Part shown: positions 34,496 through 42,838 of the stretch, in pieces
Position numbering within the stretch: position 1 is the first letter of the stretch
Layout: each line of letters starts with the position of its first letter
DNA from: Halosolutus amylolyticus
Lineage (GTDB): Archaea > Halobacteriota > Halobacteria > Halobacteriales > Natrialbaceae
Assembly: GCF_023566055.1 (NCBI RefSeq)
Contig: NZ_JALIQP010000002.1
Coordinates: forward strand, 1,163,506-1,227,505
Direction: 5' to 3'
Length of the DNA stretch: 64,000 bases
Notes under the pieces: generated by a model
Database searches by the model: none
Told to the model about the DNA's origin: nothing
The model's input: only the letters and a program-made list of their open reading frames with translations
Made by a program: the position numbers and the translations under genes

Positions 34496-35479
34496 ATGAT
34501 TTTCGAAGACCTTCCGACGACGCCCACGTCGGAAGAGTTGATCGACAAGGCGTTTTCGCGGGCGGCGCGGGCCGGCAGGGCCAAGGGCGGCCTCGAGGCC
34601 CAGCAGTCGATGCTCCAGACGGCGGCGAACATCATCTCGGACAACCTGGAGAACGTGGTCACCGCGTGGCCGGACTTCGAGTACGGCGACGACGTCCACC
34701 CGTTCTACTACGAACTCGCCGACGCGATCGTCGACGTCGACAAACTCCGCCAGAGCCTCTCGGAGGTGATGTGGGCCAGCCGGAAGGCCCGCGAGATTCA
34801 CGAGGAGTACCAGCCCCGCCTGCGCAAAACCGACACCGAAACCGCACGAAAGCACCGCAAGCAGGCGTTCGCCCGCCTCGCGGACATCGTCGAGCAGATC
34901 GACGACGAACTGCTGTACATCAACGAATCGCGCAACGACCTGCGGGATCTGCCGGATATCAACCCGGACGAGCCCACGATCGTCGTCGCTGGCTACCCGA
35001 ACGTCGGCAAGTCCTCGTTCGTCAACGACGTGACGAGCGCCCGCGGCGAGACCGCCTCCTACCCGTTCACGACGAAGGGGATCGGCGTCGGCCACTTCGA
35101 GCGCGATCACATCCGCTACCAGATCGTCGACACCCCCGGCCTGCTCGATCGTCCCCCGAAGGAACGCAACGAGATCGAAACCCAGGCGGTCAGCGCCATC
35201 GAGCACCTCGGCGACTGCATGCTCGTGATGCTCGATCCCAGCGGCGAGTGTGGCTACCCGCTCGAGTCGCAACTCGAATTGCGAGACTCGATCGCCGCCC
35301 AGTTCGCGGACGTCCCCGTGCTGACGGTGGCGAACAAGGTCGATCGACGCGACCGCTGGACCGACGATCCCGACGCCGACCACGCGATGAGCGTCGAGAC
35401 CGGCGAGAACGTCACGGCCGTCCTCGACGCGGCCGTCGAGGCGGTCGACTACGAACCCGAGTTACCGTTCGAGGAGTGA
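34496..35479 (+). CDS. nog1: NOG1-family GTP-binding protein
   Basis: 327 residues. A helical NOG1 N-terminal domain (1-155) precedes the GTPase domain with G1 GYPNVGKSS (about 165), G3 DTPGLLDR and G4 NKVD. NOG1 acts in assembly of the large ribosomal subunit. The length matches archaeal members, which lack the long eukaryotic C-terminus. Leaderless promoter; monocistronic or with the small membrane protein downstream. Confidence 0.92.
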   Translation: MIFEDLPTTPTSEELIDKAFSRAARAGRAKGGLEAQQSMLQTAANIISDNLENVVTAWPDFEYGDDVHPFYYELADAIVDVDKLRQSLSEVMWASRKAREIHEEYQPRLRKTDTETARKHRKQAFARLADIVEQIDDELLYINESRNDLRDLPDINPDEPTIVVAGYPNVGKSSFVNDVTSARGETASYPFTTKGIGVGHFERDHIRYQIVDTPGLLDRPPKERNEIETQAVSAIEHLGDCMLVMLDPSGECGYPLESQLELRDSIAAQFADVPVLTVANKVDRRDRWTDDPDADHAMSVETGENVTAVLDAAVEAVDYEPELPFEE

Positions 35480-35531
35480 CGATGGAACCGCGACGAATCG
35501 CATCGCGATCGACCCCGGGGGTGCGATCGGG

Positions 35532-35840
35532 ATGAGAGGGCCCGGCATCTTCTGGATGCTCCAGACGGCGGCGGGCTTTGCGATCTCCGGCCCGATCTTC
35601 GTCGTCGGCATCGGATTCCTTCGATCGGGGGACTACGTCGCCGGGATCGGCTTCCTCGCACTCGGCGTCGCCACGCTCTACTTCCCGACCTACCTCGTCA
35701 ACCGGATCGGCGGCCCGCGAACGTGGATTCGCCGGCGACTCGGCGGCGACGATGAAGCGAGCGAGAACGCACCACCGGACGGCGAGTCCGACCACGAATC
35801 GGAACGCGTTCCGGTGCTCGATCGGCTCCGAGACCGGTGA
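35532..35840 (+). CDS. Small two-helix membrane protein, unknown
   Basis: 102 residues with two hydrophobic helices (about 5-30 and 35-57) and an acidic, probably disordered cytosolic tail. It begins 52 nt after nog1. No domain recognised; the pattern fits a conserved haloarchaeal hypothetical. Confidence 0.6.
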   Translation: MRGPGIFWMLQTAAGFAISGPIFVVGIGFLRSGDYVAGIGFLALGVATLYFPTYLVNRIGGPRTWIRRRLGGDDEASENAPPDGESDHESERVPVLDRLRDR

Positions 35841-35927
35841 GCGATTCTGGCCGGCTCCGGAGTCGGCGGGCGGCCGAAATCGAATTTCCCCGACCGCTCG
35901 CCGACGGAGCGAACCGACGGCTCACGA

Positions 35928-36695
35928 TCAGTTCCGGGTCTCTTCGACCCCGATGTCGATCGCGTCGTCGTCCCAGCCGGCGTCCAGCGTGACCGTCGTC
36001 TCGCCGGTTTCGTCGAGAGAAAGCGTTATTTCGTCAGTTCCGTCCTGGGCCGTGACCCCGGTCTCGGGATCGACCGTCGCGACCGACTCGTTACTGCTGG
36101 CGTACGTGACTTCTTCGCCAGGCTGGGGCCCCTCGGTTTCCATCTCCAGCACCAGTTCGGTCGTCTCGTCCAGGTAGACCGTACACTGGTCTGCGGTACA
36201 GTCGTCGCTCGTTCCGTCCTGACCGGCGGGACTCAGCCACCGGGCGATCCGGTGTTCGAACGTGAGGTGGTCGCGAGCGCCGTCGATCGACACCAGCCCA
36301 CGGTGCTCGCCGGGACCGAGAGTCGCTCCGGCCGTGACTTCGAGCAGGGAACCCACGCGCCAGCGATCGTGCTCGGCGTCGAGGACTCGCGTCGACGGGG
36401 CAGCGACGTACTCGCCGTCGACGAGTACCTCGGCGTCGCCTGGTTCCAGCGCGTCGCCGCCGACGTTCCTGACGTACAGCGTCACCGTCCCGTTCGCCTC
36501 GTCGTACGTGGCCCCCGCCGCCGGATCGGAGACGATCGCGATCTCGGCGTCGATCTCGGCGACGGTCCTGTCGGCCTCGCCGTCGACGGACTGGGCGTAC
36601 TCCGAGGTTTCCGTGACGATCACTCCGGCCCCCAGCGTCGCCACGCTGACGGCCGCGATGAACAACAGGAGGTGCACGACGGCGGTTCGGACCAT
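35928..36695 (-). CDS. Archaellin-fold secreted protein (ArlG/FlaG-like) with C-terminal Ig-like domain
   Basis: 255 residues. An N-terminal hydrophobic helix (LLLFIAAVSVATLGAGVIV) is followed by a region close in layout to haloarchaeal FlaG/ArlG (IVSDPAAGATYDEANGTVTL-YVRNVG). A second beta domain near the end (ASSNESVATVDPETGVTAQD) resembles bacterial Ig-like Big2. Two cysteines in DDCTADQC could make a disulfide. It has no archaellum genes beside it, so it may serve another surface structure. Family assignment is by eye. Confidence 0.6.
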   Translation of the reverse strand: MVRTAVVHLLLFIAAVSVATLGAGVIVTETSEYAQSVDGEADRTVAEIDAEIAIVSDPAAGATYDEANGTVTLYVRNVGGDALEPGDAEVLVDGEYVAAPSTRVLDAEHDRWRVGSLLEVTAGATLGPGEHRGLVSIDGARDHLTFEHRIARWLSPAGQDGTSDDCTADQCTVYLDETTELVLEMETEGPQPGEEVTYASSNESVATVDPETGVTAQDGTDEITLSLDETGETTVTLDAGWDDDAIDIGVEETRN

Positions 36696-36824
36696 CGGAT
36701 CGTGACGTCTCGGGGAAACAACGGCAGGGGAAGGCTATAGTCCTACCGGCCAGCGGGCCGTCGGTCACGATCGGGACGCCACCGGGACCGATCGACCGGC
36801 GAGAAACGAGCGATCGCCGTCTGA

Positions 36825-38117
36825 TCAGCGCTCGACGACCTGGACGTACCGGACCTGAACGTCGACCGGGTCGTCGGCGTGGCGGTTGACCCGCTCGTGG
36901 ATCGTGTCGGCGAGGTCCGGTGCCGACGCACCCGGCGGGCCGCCGATGGTGACGACGACTCGCTCCGGTCCGCGGAACGGATAGTTGTCGTCCATGACGA
37001 CCTCGAGGTCGAGCAACTGGAACTGGTCGTACTCCTCGTCTTCGAGGGTTAGTTCGACCTCCTCGCGGGCGTCCTGCTCGAAGTTCCCGGCCTCCCAGGA
37101 GGTGTAGGTGATCGCCCCGAGAAACACCGCGAAGACCAGCACGATCACTGCGAGTCCGATCACCCGTCTGCGAACGCGCGATTCGGTCTCGTCGAGCGCG
37201 AACAGGTTGTCCGGCCGGTAGCCGACGTACCACAGCGTCAGGAGGCCGGCGAGGTTCACGGAGAGAACGTTGACCAGCACGAGCACCGTCGACCCGATCG
37301 CGGCCGAGGGCTGGCCCCAGGCGATGGCGACCCCCGCCGCGGCGGCGGGCGGAATCAGCGCCGCCGCGATCATGACGCCGACGAGCGCGACGGAAATTCC
37401 CGTCGCGATGCTCACGATCCCCGCGACGCCGGCCCCGAGCGCGATCGCGAGCGACAGCAGGTCCGGCGCGAGCCGTTCGGAGATCTCGTCGACGGCGGTG
37501 ATGTCGAGTCCGGGCGGGACGACGTTCGTCGTCTTGACGATCCACGCGAAGATCGCCGCCGCCGCGATCGCGAGCACGACCCCGACGATCTGGTAGGTGA
37601 CGCTCTCGAAGAACAGTTCCTCGTCGTCGATCACCGAGCCGACGCTCGCACCCAGTGCCGGCCCGATCAGCGGCGCGATCACCATCGAGCCGACGACGAC
37701 CGCGGGCGAGTCGAGGAGGAGGCCCGCCGTCGCCACGACCGCACTGATGATCGTCATCGTCGCGAAGATCTCGAACGTCGGCGTCAACGAGTCCGCCTCC
37801 GCCTGTAGTTCCTGTCTCGAGATCCGTTCGGACTCGACGTCGCCGTCCTCGTACTCCGCTTTCAGTTCCGCGAACCGGCGGGAGACAACCGTCTCCGCGT
37901 CGACGACGACCGTGTACGCGTCCTCGTCGATCCCGGCCTCGTGAATCTCGTCGAGAATGGGTTCGACGGCCGCCGACGGTAAGGGAAAGTAGGCCACTGC
38001 CGTGTAATCCCGGCTGCTCTCCTCGTCAGTGACGACGTAGTCGATCCCCCGATCGTCGAGCGTCTCGAGGATCGTCTGGCGCTTCCCCGTCGGAATCGTC
38101 AACTGTACGAGCCGCAC
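36825..38117 (-). CDS. TIGR00341/DUF389 membrane protein
   Basis: 430 residues with a GTG start (VRLVQLTIPTGKR); the start is set by a TTTAA box 26-28 nt upstream. An N-terminal ferredoxin-like regulatory part (1-125) leads to a DUF389 membrane core of six or more helices with the conserved SMVIAPLIGPALGASVGSV and LIPPAAAAGVAIAWG stretches. The C-terminal ~80 residues form a soluble domain. Function unknown; relatives are widespread in archaea and cyanobacteria. Confidence 0.85.
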   Translation of the reverse strand: MRLVQLTIPTGKRQTILETLDDRGIDYVVTDEESSRDYTAVAYFPLPSAAVEPILDEIHEAGIDEDAYTVVVDAETVVSRRFAELKAEYEDGDVESERISRQELQAEADSLTPTFEIFATMTIISAVVATAGLLLDSPAVVVGSMVIAPLIGPALGASVGSVIDDEELFFESVTYQIVGVVLAIAAAAIFAWIVKTTNVVPPGLDITAVDEISERLAPDLLSLAIALGAGVAGIVSIATGISVALVGVMIAAALIPPAAAAGVAIAWGQPSAAIGSTVLVLVNVLSVNLAGLLTLWYVGYRPDNLFALDETESRVRRRVIGLAVIVLVFAVFLGAITYTSWEAGNFEQDAREEVELTLEDEEYDQFQLLDLEVVMDDNYPFRGPERVVVTIGGPPGASAPDLADTIHERVNRHADDPVDVQVRYVQVVER

Positions 38118-38142
38118 GTGGGACACTGACGCATCCCGGGGC

Positions 38143-38147
38143 TTTAA
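38143..38147 (-). promoter_or_regulatory. TATA box of the DUF389 gene
   Basis: AGTTAAAG on the minus strand, about 26-28 nt before the GTG at 38117. It supports that start over a GTG three codons upstream. Confidence 0.55.
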
Positions 38148-38254
38148 CTTGGGGTACTTTCCCACGCAACGAGCCGATTCGAGGAGCCGTCCGTGATCAC
38201 GTCCGGCGAATCGACGGTAGCTTCTTTGATCAAGTCGTGATACCACGTGCCACG

Positions 38255-38725
38255 ATGAACCGTACCGGCCCGTGGTTCGGTGCGTTCCTGCTCGCCCTCG
38301 TCACCGCGTTCCTCGCCGCCTTCGGGCTCACCGCCCTCGCCGATCCGATCGTCCTCGTCCTCTGTTCGGGACTGTTCGTCGGCGCCGTCCTGTCGATCGC
38401 CAGCGGCCTCGCGAGCGAGGTGCCGATCGGGCCCGTGGCCGTCCCCTGGCACGTCCTGCTCGGGGCCGCCCACGTGACGGTCGCGAGCGCCGTCGCCGTG
38501 CTCGGGCTCTGGACCGCCGCCACCGCCGGCGCGACGAGTTCTCAGTTCCTCGCCGTCGCCATGACCGTCGGCGGCGCGTCGCTGGCCTGGCTCGGTCTCC
38601 AGACCGCCCGCGACGATCGGCACCTGGAACCGGATCGGACCCCCTCGCTGCAACGCCTCGTCGGCGTCGTCCTGCTCACTGTCGCGTCGATCGGGATCGG
38701 CGTCGTCGTCGCCGCCCTCGTCTGA
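38255..38725 (+). CDS. Four-helix membrane protein, unknown
   Basis: 156 residues from MNRTGPWFGAFLLALV with four clear hydrophobic helices and short loops. No motif is recognised. It diverges from the DUF389 gene and precedes engB by about 100 nt, with a separate promoter for engB between them. Confidence 0.6.
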   Translation: MNRTGPWFGAFLLALVTAFLAAFGLTALADPIVLVLCSGLFVGAVLSIASGLASEVPIGPVAVPWHVLLGAAHVTVASAVAVLGLWTAATAGATSSQFLAVAMTVGGASLAWLGLQTARDDRHLEPDRTPSLQRLVGVVLLTVASIGIGVVVAALV

Positions 38726-38796
38726 CCCTCTCGGCACCGATCGATCGCGATCGCAACCAGGGCCGACGACCGGCCCTGCCTCGTCGCGTCACGGAG

Positions 38797-38804
38797 CTTA
38801 TAAC
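38797..38804 (+). promoter_or_regulatory. TATA box of engB
   Basis: CTTATAAC, centre 27 nt before the ATG at 38828; leaderless. Confidence 0.65.
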
Positions 38805-38827
38805 CCGCCTCGAACCTATCCAGACGT

Positions 38828-39445
38828 ATGTTCGACACCCGCCCCGATCGCGACGCCGAGGTGGTCCTCGTCGGCCGCTCGAACGTCGGCAAGTCCACGC
38901 TCATGCGCGAACTCACGGGCCACAGCTTCGACACCGGCGGGAAGCCGGGCGTCACCCGCCAGCCGAACCACTACGACTGGGCCCCCGAGGACTTCGTCAT
39001 CACCGATCTCCCCGGCTTCGGGTTCATGAGCGGCGTCGACGAGGACCACCGCGAGGAGATCAAGACGAACATCGTCCGCTACCTCGAGGAGTACGCCGAC
39101 GACGTTCTCGTCGGAATCCTCGTCGTCGACGGCAAGAGCGTGATCGACATCATCGATCGCCACTCCGGCCCCGACTCCATCCCCTACGACGTCGAGATGT
39201 TTCACTTCCTGCGGGAGCTCGAGATCCCGGTCGTCGTCGCGGTCAACAAGATGGACAAGGTCGACGACAGGGACGAGCGGCTGAACGAACTTTGCGATCG
39301 GCTCGGCCTCTACCCGCCGTGGAAACAGTGGCAGGAGACGATCGCGCCGATCACCGCCAAGAACGGCCGGATCGAACCGCTGAACGAGGCCGTCCGGAGC
39401 CACCTCCACGAGGAGAACCGGGACGACCTGTTCAAATTCTTCTGA
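38828..39445 (+). CDS. engB: GTP-binding protein EngB
   Basis: 205 residues. G1 GRSNVGKST (about 15-23), the conserved [10 protein letters not shown] switch I, G3 DLPGFGF (about 60), G4 NKMDK (about 142). TrmE-Era-EngA-EngB type GTPase acting in ribosome assembly. Complete length. Its TGA is followed 3 nt later by a large nested palindrome. Confidence 0.93.
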   Translation: MFDTRPDRDAEVVLVGRSNVGKSTLMRELTGHSFDTGGKPGVTRQPNHYDWAPEDFVITDLPGFGFMSGVDEDHREEIKTNIVRYLEEYADDVLVGILVVDGKSVIDIIDRHSGPDSIPYDVEMFHFLRELEIPVVVAVNKMDKVDDRDERLNELCDRLGLYPPWKQWQETIAPITAKNGRIEPLNEAVRSHLHEENRDDLFKFF

Positions 39446-39448
39446 ACC

Positions 39449-39524
39449 AACCTTTTGCTCTGCGCTCTGAGGCGACTGCGCCGGCTAGCCGGCGCAGTCG
39501 CCTCGACGCTCGGCAAAAGGTTGA
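39449..39524. terminator. Large nested palindrome after engB
   Basis: Outer arms CAACCTTTTGC (39449-39459) and GCAAAAGGTTG (39514-39524) enclose a perfect 34-bp palindrome (39471-39504, centre GGCTAGCC, 17-bp arms). It lies right after engB and in a convergent intergenic space. A transcription-stop or RNA 3'-end role is likely, but its size exceeds a simple terminator and it may be a repeat element. Confidence 0.7.
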
Positions 39525-39713
39525 TCAAAAGCGCTCCTCCCTCCGTTCCGGGCCGCAACGCGGCCCTTCACGTCGGTCGTCGGCCCGCTCGCGCCGCGGG
39601 ACGGCGCTCACGGGAGGATCTCCCGTGTTCGGCCTGCCCTTCCCCGAATCGAGCGCCCCTCACGATCGTTCGGGCCGCGCTCCCGGCCGATCGATCGCGG
39701 GCTGCAAACGTCC
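39525..39713. other. Convergent intergenic stretch with further hairpins
   Basis: Between engB and the hydroxyacid dehydrogenase. Contains GGGCCGCAACGCGGCCC (39549-39565) and CACGGGAGGATCTCCCGTG (39609-39627), both strong short hairpins. No coding signal seen. Confidence 0.6.
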
Positions 39714-40643
39714 TCACACGACCCGATTCCGGAGTTCGTCGCCGCTGTCGAATCGATCGACGTTCTCGCGCACGATATCGCCGACGTCGCGGAAGTAATC
39801 CCGCGTGTAGGCCGCACAGTGGGGCGTGACGATCACCTCGTCCATCCCCCACAGCGGGGAGTCCTCGGGGAGCGGTTCGGTCTCGAAAACGTCCAGTGCG
39901 GCCCCAGCGAGGGCGTCGTCTTCGAGCGCGTCGATCAGCGCCGGTTCGTCGACGACCGATCCGCGGGCGACGTTCACAAAGTAGGCGTCCTCGCGCATCG
40001 TCGCGAACTCCTCGGCCCCGAAGAGGTGGTAGGTATCCTCGGTCAGCGGGACGGTGACGATCACGAAGTCGGCGTCGGCGATCGCCTCGTGCAGGTCGTC
40101 GGTCGCGTAGATCTCCTCGAATCCCGGCACTGGTTCGGCCGAGCGGCGAACCCCCGTGATCCGGACGCCGAGCGCGCCGAGCACGTCCGCGACGCCCCCG
40201 CCGAGAGTGCCCGTCCCGACGACGCAGGCGGTCGTTCCGGGAAGGGTGAACGCTTCGTTCCACGCAGGTCGCTCCCAGCGGCGGTCCCCCTGGTCGGCGA
40301 CGTGATCGTGGAGTCGGCGGGCGAACGCCAGCAGGTAGCCCGCGACCGTCTCGCCGATCGTCCGATCGTGGATCCCGGTGCTGTTGGTGAGCACCACGCC
40401 GCGCTCGTCGAACTCGTCGAACGGGAACCGGTCGACGCCCGCCTGGATCGAGTGAACCCAGTCCAGGTCGAGGAACGCGTCCCGGTGTTCGAGCGTGACG
40501 ATCGCGTCGCAGGATTCGATGTCGTCGTCGCCGACGACGCCGACGTCGAACGGGAGATCGGCGAGGAAGTCGGCCAGTTCGGCGGGTGGGAACACTGCGT
40601 CGACGGAGTCGTGGATGCCCAGTCGATCGAGGTCGATCTGCAT
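39714..40643 (-). CDS. D-2-hydroxyacid dehydrogenase
   Basis: 309 residues from MQIDLDRLGIHDSVD. The NAD-binding motif VVGTGTLGGGVADVL is near residues 140-154. The catalytic Arg is in VNVARGSVVDE (about 225), Glu in FETEPLPEDSPLW (about 258) and His in VTPHCAAY (about 276). Reduces 2-keto acids or oxidises D-2-hydroxyacids. Known family member in haloarchaea; exact substrate not set by context. Confidence 0.9.
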   Translation of the reverse strand: MQIDLDRLGIHDSVDAVFPPAELADFLADLPFDVGVVGDDDIESCDAIVTLEHRDAFLDLDWVHSIQAGVDRFPFDEFDERGVVLTNSTGIHDRTIGETVAGYLLAFARRLHDHVADQGDRRWERPAWNEAFTLPGTTACVVGTGTLGGGVADVLGALGVRITGVRRSAEPVPGFEEIYATDDLHEAIADADFVIVTVPLTEDTYHLFGAEEFATMREDAYFVNVARGSVVDEPALIDALEDDALAGAALDVFETEPLPEDSPLWGMDEVIVTPHCAAYTRDYFRDVGDIVRENVDRFDSGDELRNRVV

Positions 40644-40775
40644 ACCGGCCGGTACGGACGAGGTCAGGTTCAAAGTTTGCACGAACGGGCGCCAAGCGAA
40701 GGTGGCGGCTCGGGAAAAACCCTCGTCACACGGGGCTCGGTGGGGGTAACTCCTCGTCACTGCCGCCGCCAGACG

Positions 40776-42158
40776 TTAGCGCGTGGAGGGGTTTGCGTCT
40801 GTCGCTTCACCGTCCGATTGCCACGTCTCGAGTTCGCGCAACTCCTCGGCGATCGTCCCGATCTCGCCGGGATCGAGGATCCCGCGTTCGGTCACGAACT
40901 CGGTCACGCAGTCGGCCGGCGTCACGTCGAACGTCGGGTTCAGGACGTCGATCGCGGCTGGGCCGTCGTACACCGCCTGTCGATCGCCGGACTCCAGGTT
41001 CACCTCCTCGCGGGTCGAGACCTTGTCCGTGGCGGCGACGACGGAGACCGGGATTCCCGCCCGATCGGCCGCGATCGCGAGCGTCCGGGTCCCGGTCTTG
41101 TTCACCACGGAGCCGTCGGGGAGGATCGTGTCCGCACCGACGACGACCCGATCGGGCTCCTCGCGGTCGATGACGTGAGCGACGGCCGCGTCAGTGTGAA
41201 GAGTAACGGGACAGTCGTCGGCGAGCGCCTCGGCAACGTCGACGCCCTCCCCCGCGGGACGGGATTCGGCGACGAACACCCGTGACGGGGCGCCGTTCCG
41301 GAGCGCGTCGAGGACCGTCCCGGATCGCGAGAGGGTCGCGACGGATCCCTCGATGCGATCGGCCGCCGTCGCCGCGGCGTCGTCGTCGGCCGCGAGGGCG
41401 CGATCGATCCCCGCGAGCGTCGCGTCGAGCACGGCGGGCGCGCCTGCCGACTCTGCATCGTCCCCCGCCTCGGCCATCGCCCGGTTCACCCGGTTCCTGA
41501 GGACGGCCATCGACGGCCGGGCTTCGAGCAGTCGCCGGGCGAGTTCGGCGAGTTCGGCCCACTCGCCCTCGGGGTCCGCCCCGAACTCGGATCGCTCGCC
41601 GACGAGCAGTCCTGCCCGATCGCGAAGCACCTCGAGCGCCCGGATCGAGAGGAACGCGGCGCCGTGTTCGTCGTCGGCGGCGATCGACCGGACCGTCGGT
41701 GCCACCCGCTCGTAGGCCGTCCACAGTTTCGGTACCGTCTCCTGGTCGGCGTCGGGATCGACCATCGCGGTCGGCGAGACCCACTCGTACGCATCGTGTT
41801 CCTCGCTCAACTCGATCTCTCGTCGCTCGGAATCGAACAGGTACGGGTGGACGACCCAGGTTCGCCCGAGGTCCGAATCCTCGAACTCGACGGGCCGGCC
41901 CGATCGGACGATCGAGACCGCATCCGGGCCGAGACCCGTCTCTTCGCGGATCTCGAAGCGAACCTGTTCGTCGGGGTCGCCCTCCGCGAAGCCGGAGACG
42001 CCGCCCCACTGGCCCCGGTAGGTGCCGACGGCGTCGCTGCGGCGCAGGAGGAGCATCGCTCCGCGGTGCCGGAGGAACGCGGTGACGACGTGGGCCGCGT
42101 CGTCGGTCCCGTTCACGTCCGCTCCGTCGCCGGCGTCCGTTCCCGCTGGATCGCTCAT
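40776..42158 (-). CDS. Nudix domain fused to eIF2B-like (ribose-1,5-bisphosphate isomerase-like) domain
   Basis: 460 residues from MSDPAGTDAGDGAD. The N-terminal Nudix domain (about 20-150) has a degenerate box: EIREETGL is present, but the Arg before it is Phe and the first Glu position is shifted, so catalysis is doubtful. From about 175 an eIF2B alpha/beta/delta-type domain follows, with VFVAESRPAGEG, VVVGADTILPDGSVVNKTGT and the DVTPADCVTEFVTERG end motif. eIF2B-like relatives include ribose-1,5-bisphosphate isomerase and methylthioribose-1-phosphate isomerase; the Asp in the GAD motif is the usual catalytic residue. Confidence 0.82.
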   Translation of the reverse strand: MSDPAGTDAGDGADVNGTDDAAHVVTAFLRHRGAMLLLRRSDAVGTYRGQWGGVSGFAEGDPDEQVRFEIREETGLGPDAVSIVRSGRPVEFEDSDLGRTWVVHPYLFDSERREIELSEEHDAYEWVSPTAMVDPDADQETVPKLWTAYERVAPTVRSIAADDEHGAAFLSIRALEVLRDRAGLLVGERSEFGADPEGEWAELAELARRLLEARPSMAVLRNRVNRAMAEAGDDAESAGAPAVLDATLAGIDRALAADDDAAATAADRIEGSVATLSRSGTVLDALRNGAPSRVFVAESRPAGEGVDVAEALADDCPVTLHTDAAVAHVIDREEPDRVVVGADTILPDGSVVNKTGTRTLAIAADRAGIPVSVVAATDKVSTREEVNLESGDRQAVYDGPAAIDVLNPTFDVTPADCVTEFVTERGILDPGEIGTIAEELRELETWQSDGEATDANPSTR

Positions 42159-42219
42159 ACGCGTGGCCACGGGTGCGGGGAGGGAATCGCTTTCGGGACT
42201 GGGCGTCAAACGCCCGCAT

Positions 42220-42777
42220 ATGACTCGCATCGCTATCGTCGCCGACACCCACGTGCCGACGCGGGAACCGGCGATCCCGGACTGGGTCGCCGACGAGATT
42301 CGCCGCGCCGATCACACGATCCACGCGGGGGATTTCGACTCGACGGAGAGCTACGATCGAGTCGTCGACCTCGCGGACGGCAACCTGACGGCCGTCCGCG
42401 GGAACGTGGACCCCACGACCCTCGACCTCCCGAACACGGTGACGGTCGACGGCGTGACGTTCGTCGTCACCCACGGCACTGGCTCGCCGGCCGGGTGGCA
42501 CGATCGGGTGGTCGACACGGCCCGCGCGGAGACGGGGCCGTCTACCGCGCCGGTCGCCGTCGCCGGACACACTCACGAGGTAGTCGACACGACGGTCGAC
42601 GGCGACGAGCAGCGCTCGTCGGACAGCCGGACTGCGTCCGGCGACGCCGTTCGCGTGCTCAGCCCGGGCAGTGCGACCGGTGCGAGCCCGGCCGATCGGG
42701 CGACGATGCTCGTCGTGACCGTCGACGGGGGACGGCTCGACGTCGACCGGCGGACCGAGCGAGACGGGGCGACGTGA
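42220..42777 (+). CDS. Calcineurin-like phosphoesterase (YfcE/MJ0936 type)
   Basis: 185 residues from MTRIAIVADTHVP. Metal-binding motifs: DTH (9-11), GD (about 38), GNVD (about 61), H in VTHGTG (about 88) and GHTH (about 120). A Mn2+/Ni2+ phosphodiesterase. It is divergent from the Nudix/eIF2B gene, with hyuA 61 nt downstream on the same strand. Confidence 0.88.
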   Translation: MTRIAIVADTHVPTREPAIPDWVADEIRRADHTIHAGDFDSTESYDRVVDLADGNLTAVRGNVDPTTLDLPNTVTVDGVTFVVTHGTGSPAGWHDRVVDTARAETGPSTAPVAVAGHTHEVVDTTVDGDEQRSSDSRTASGDAVRVLSPGSATGASPADRATMLVVTVDGGRLDVDRRTERDGAT

Positions 42778-42838
42778 ATGCCGACGAAGAGACGACACGA
42801 GTCCGCGACGAAGATCCGAAACGAACGGGAGGACATCG

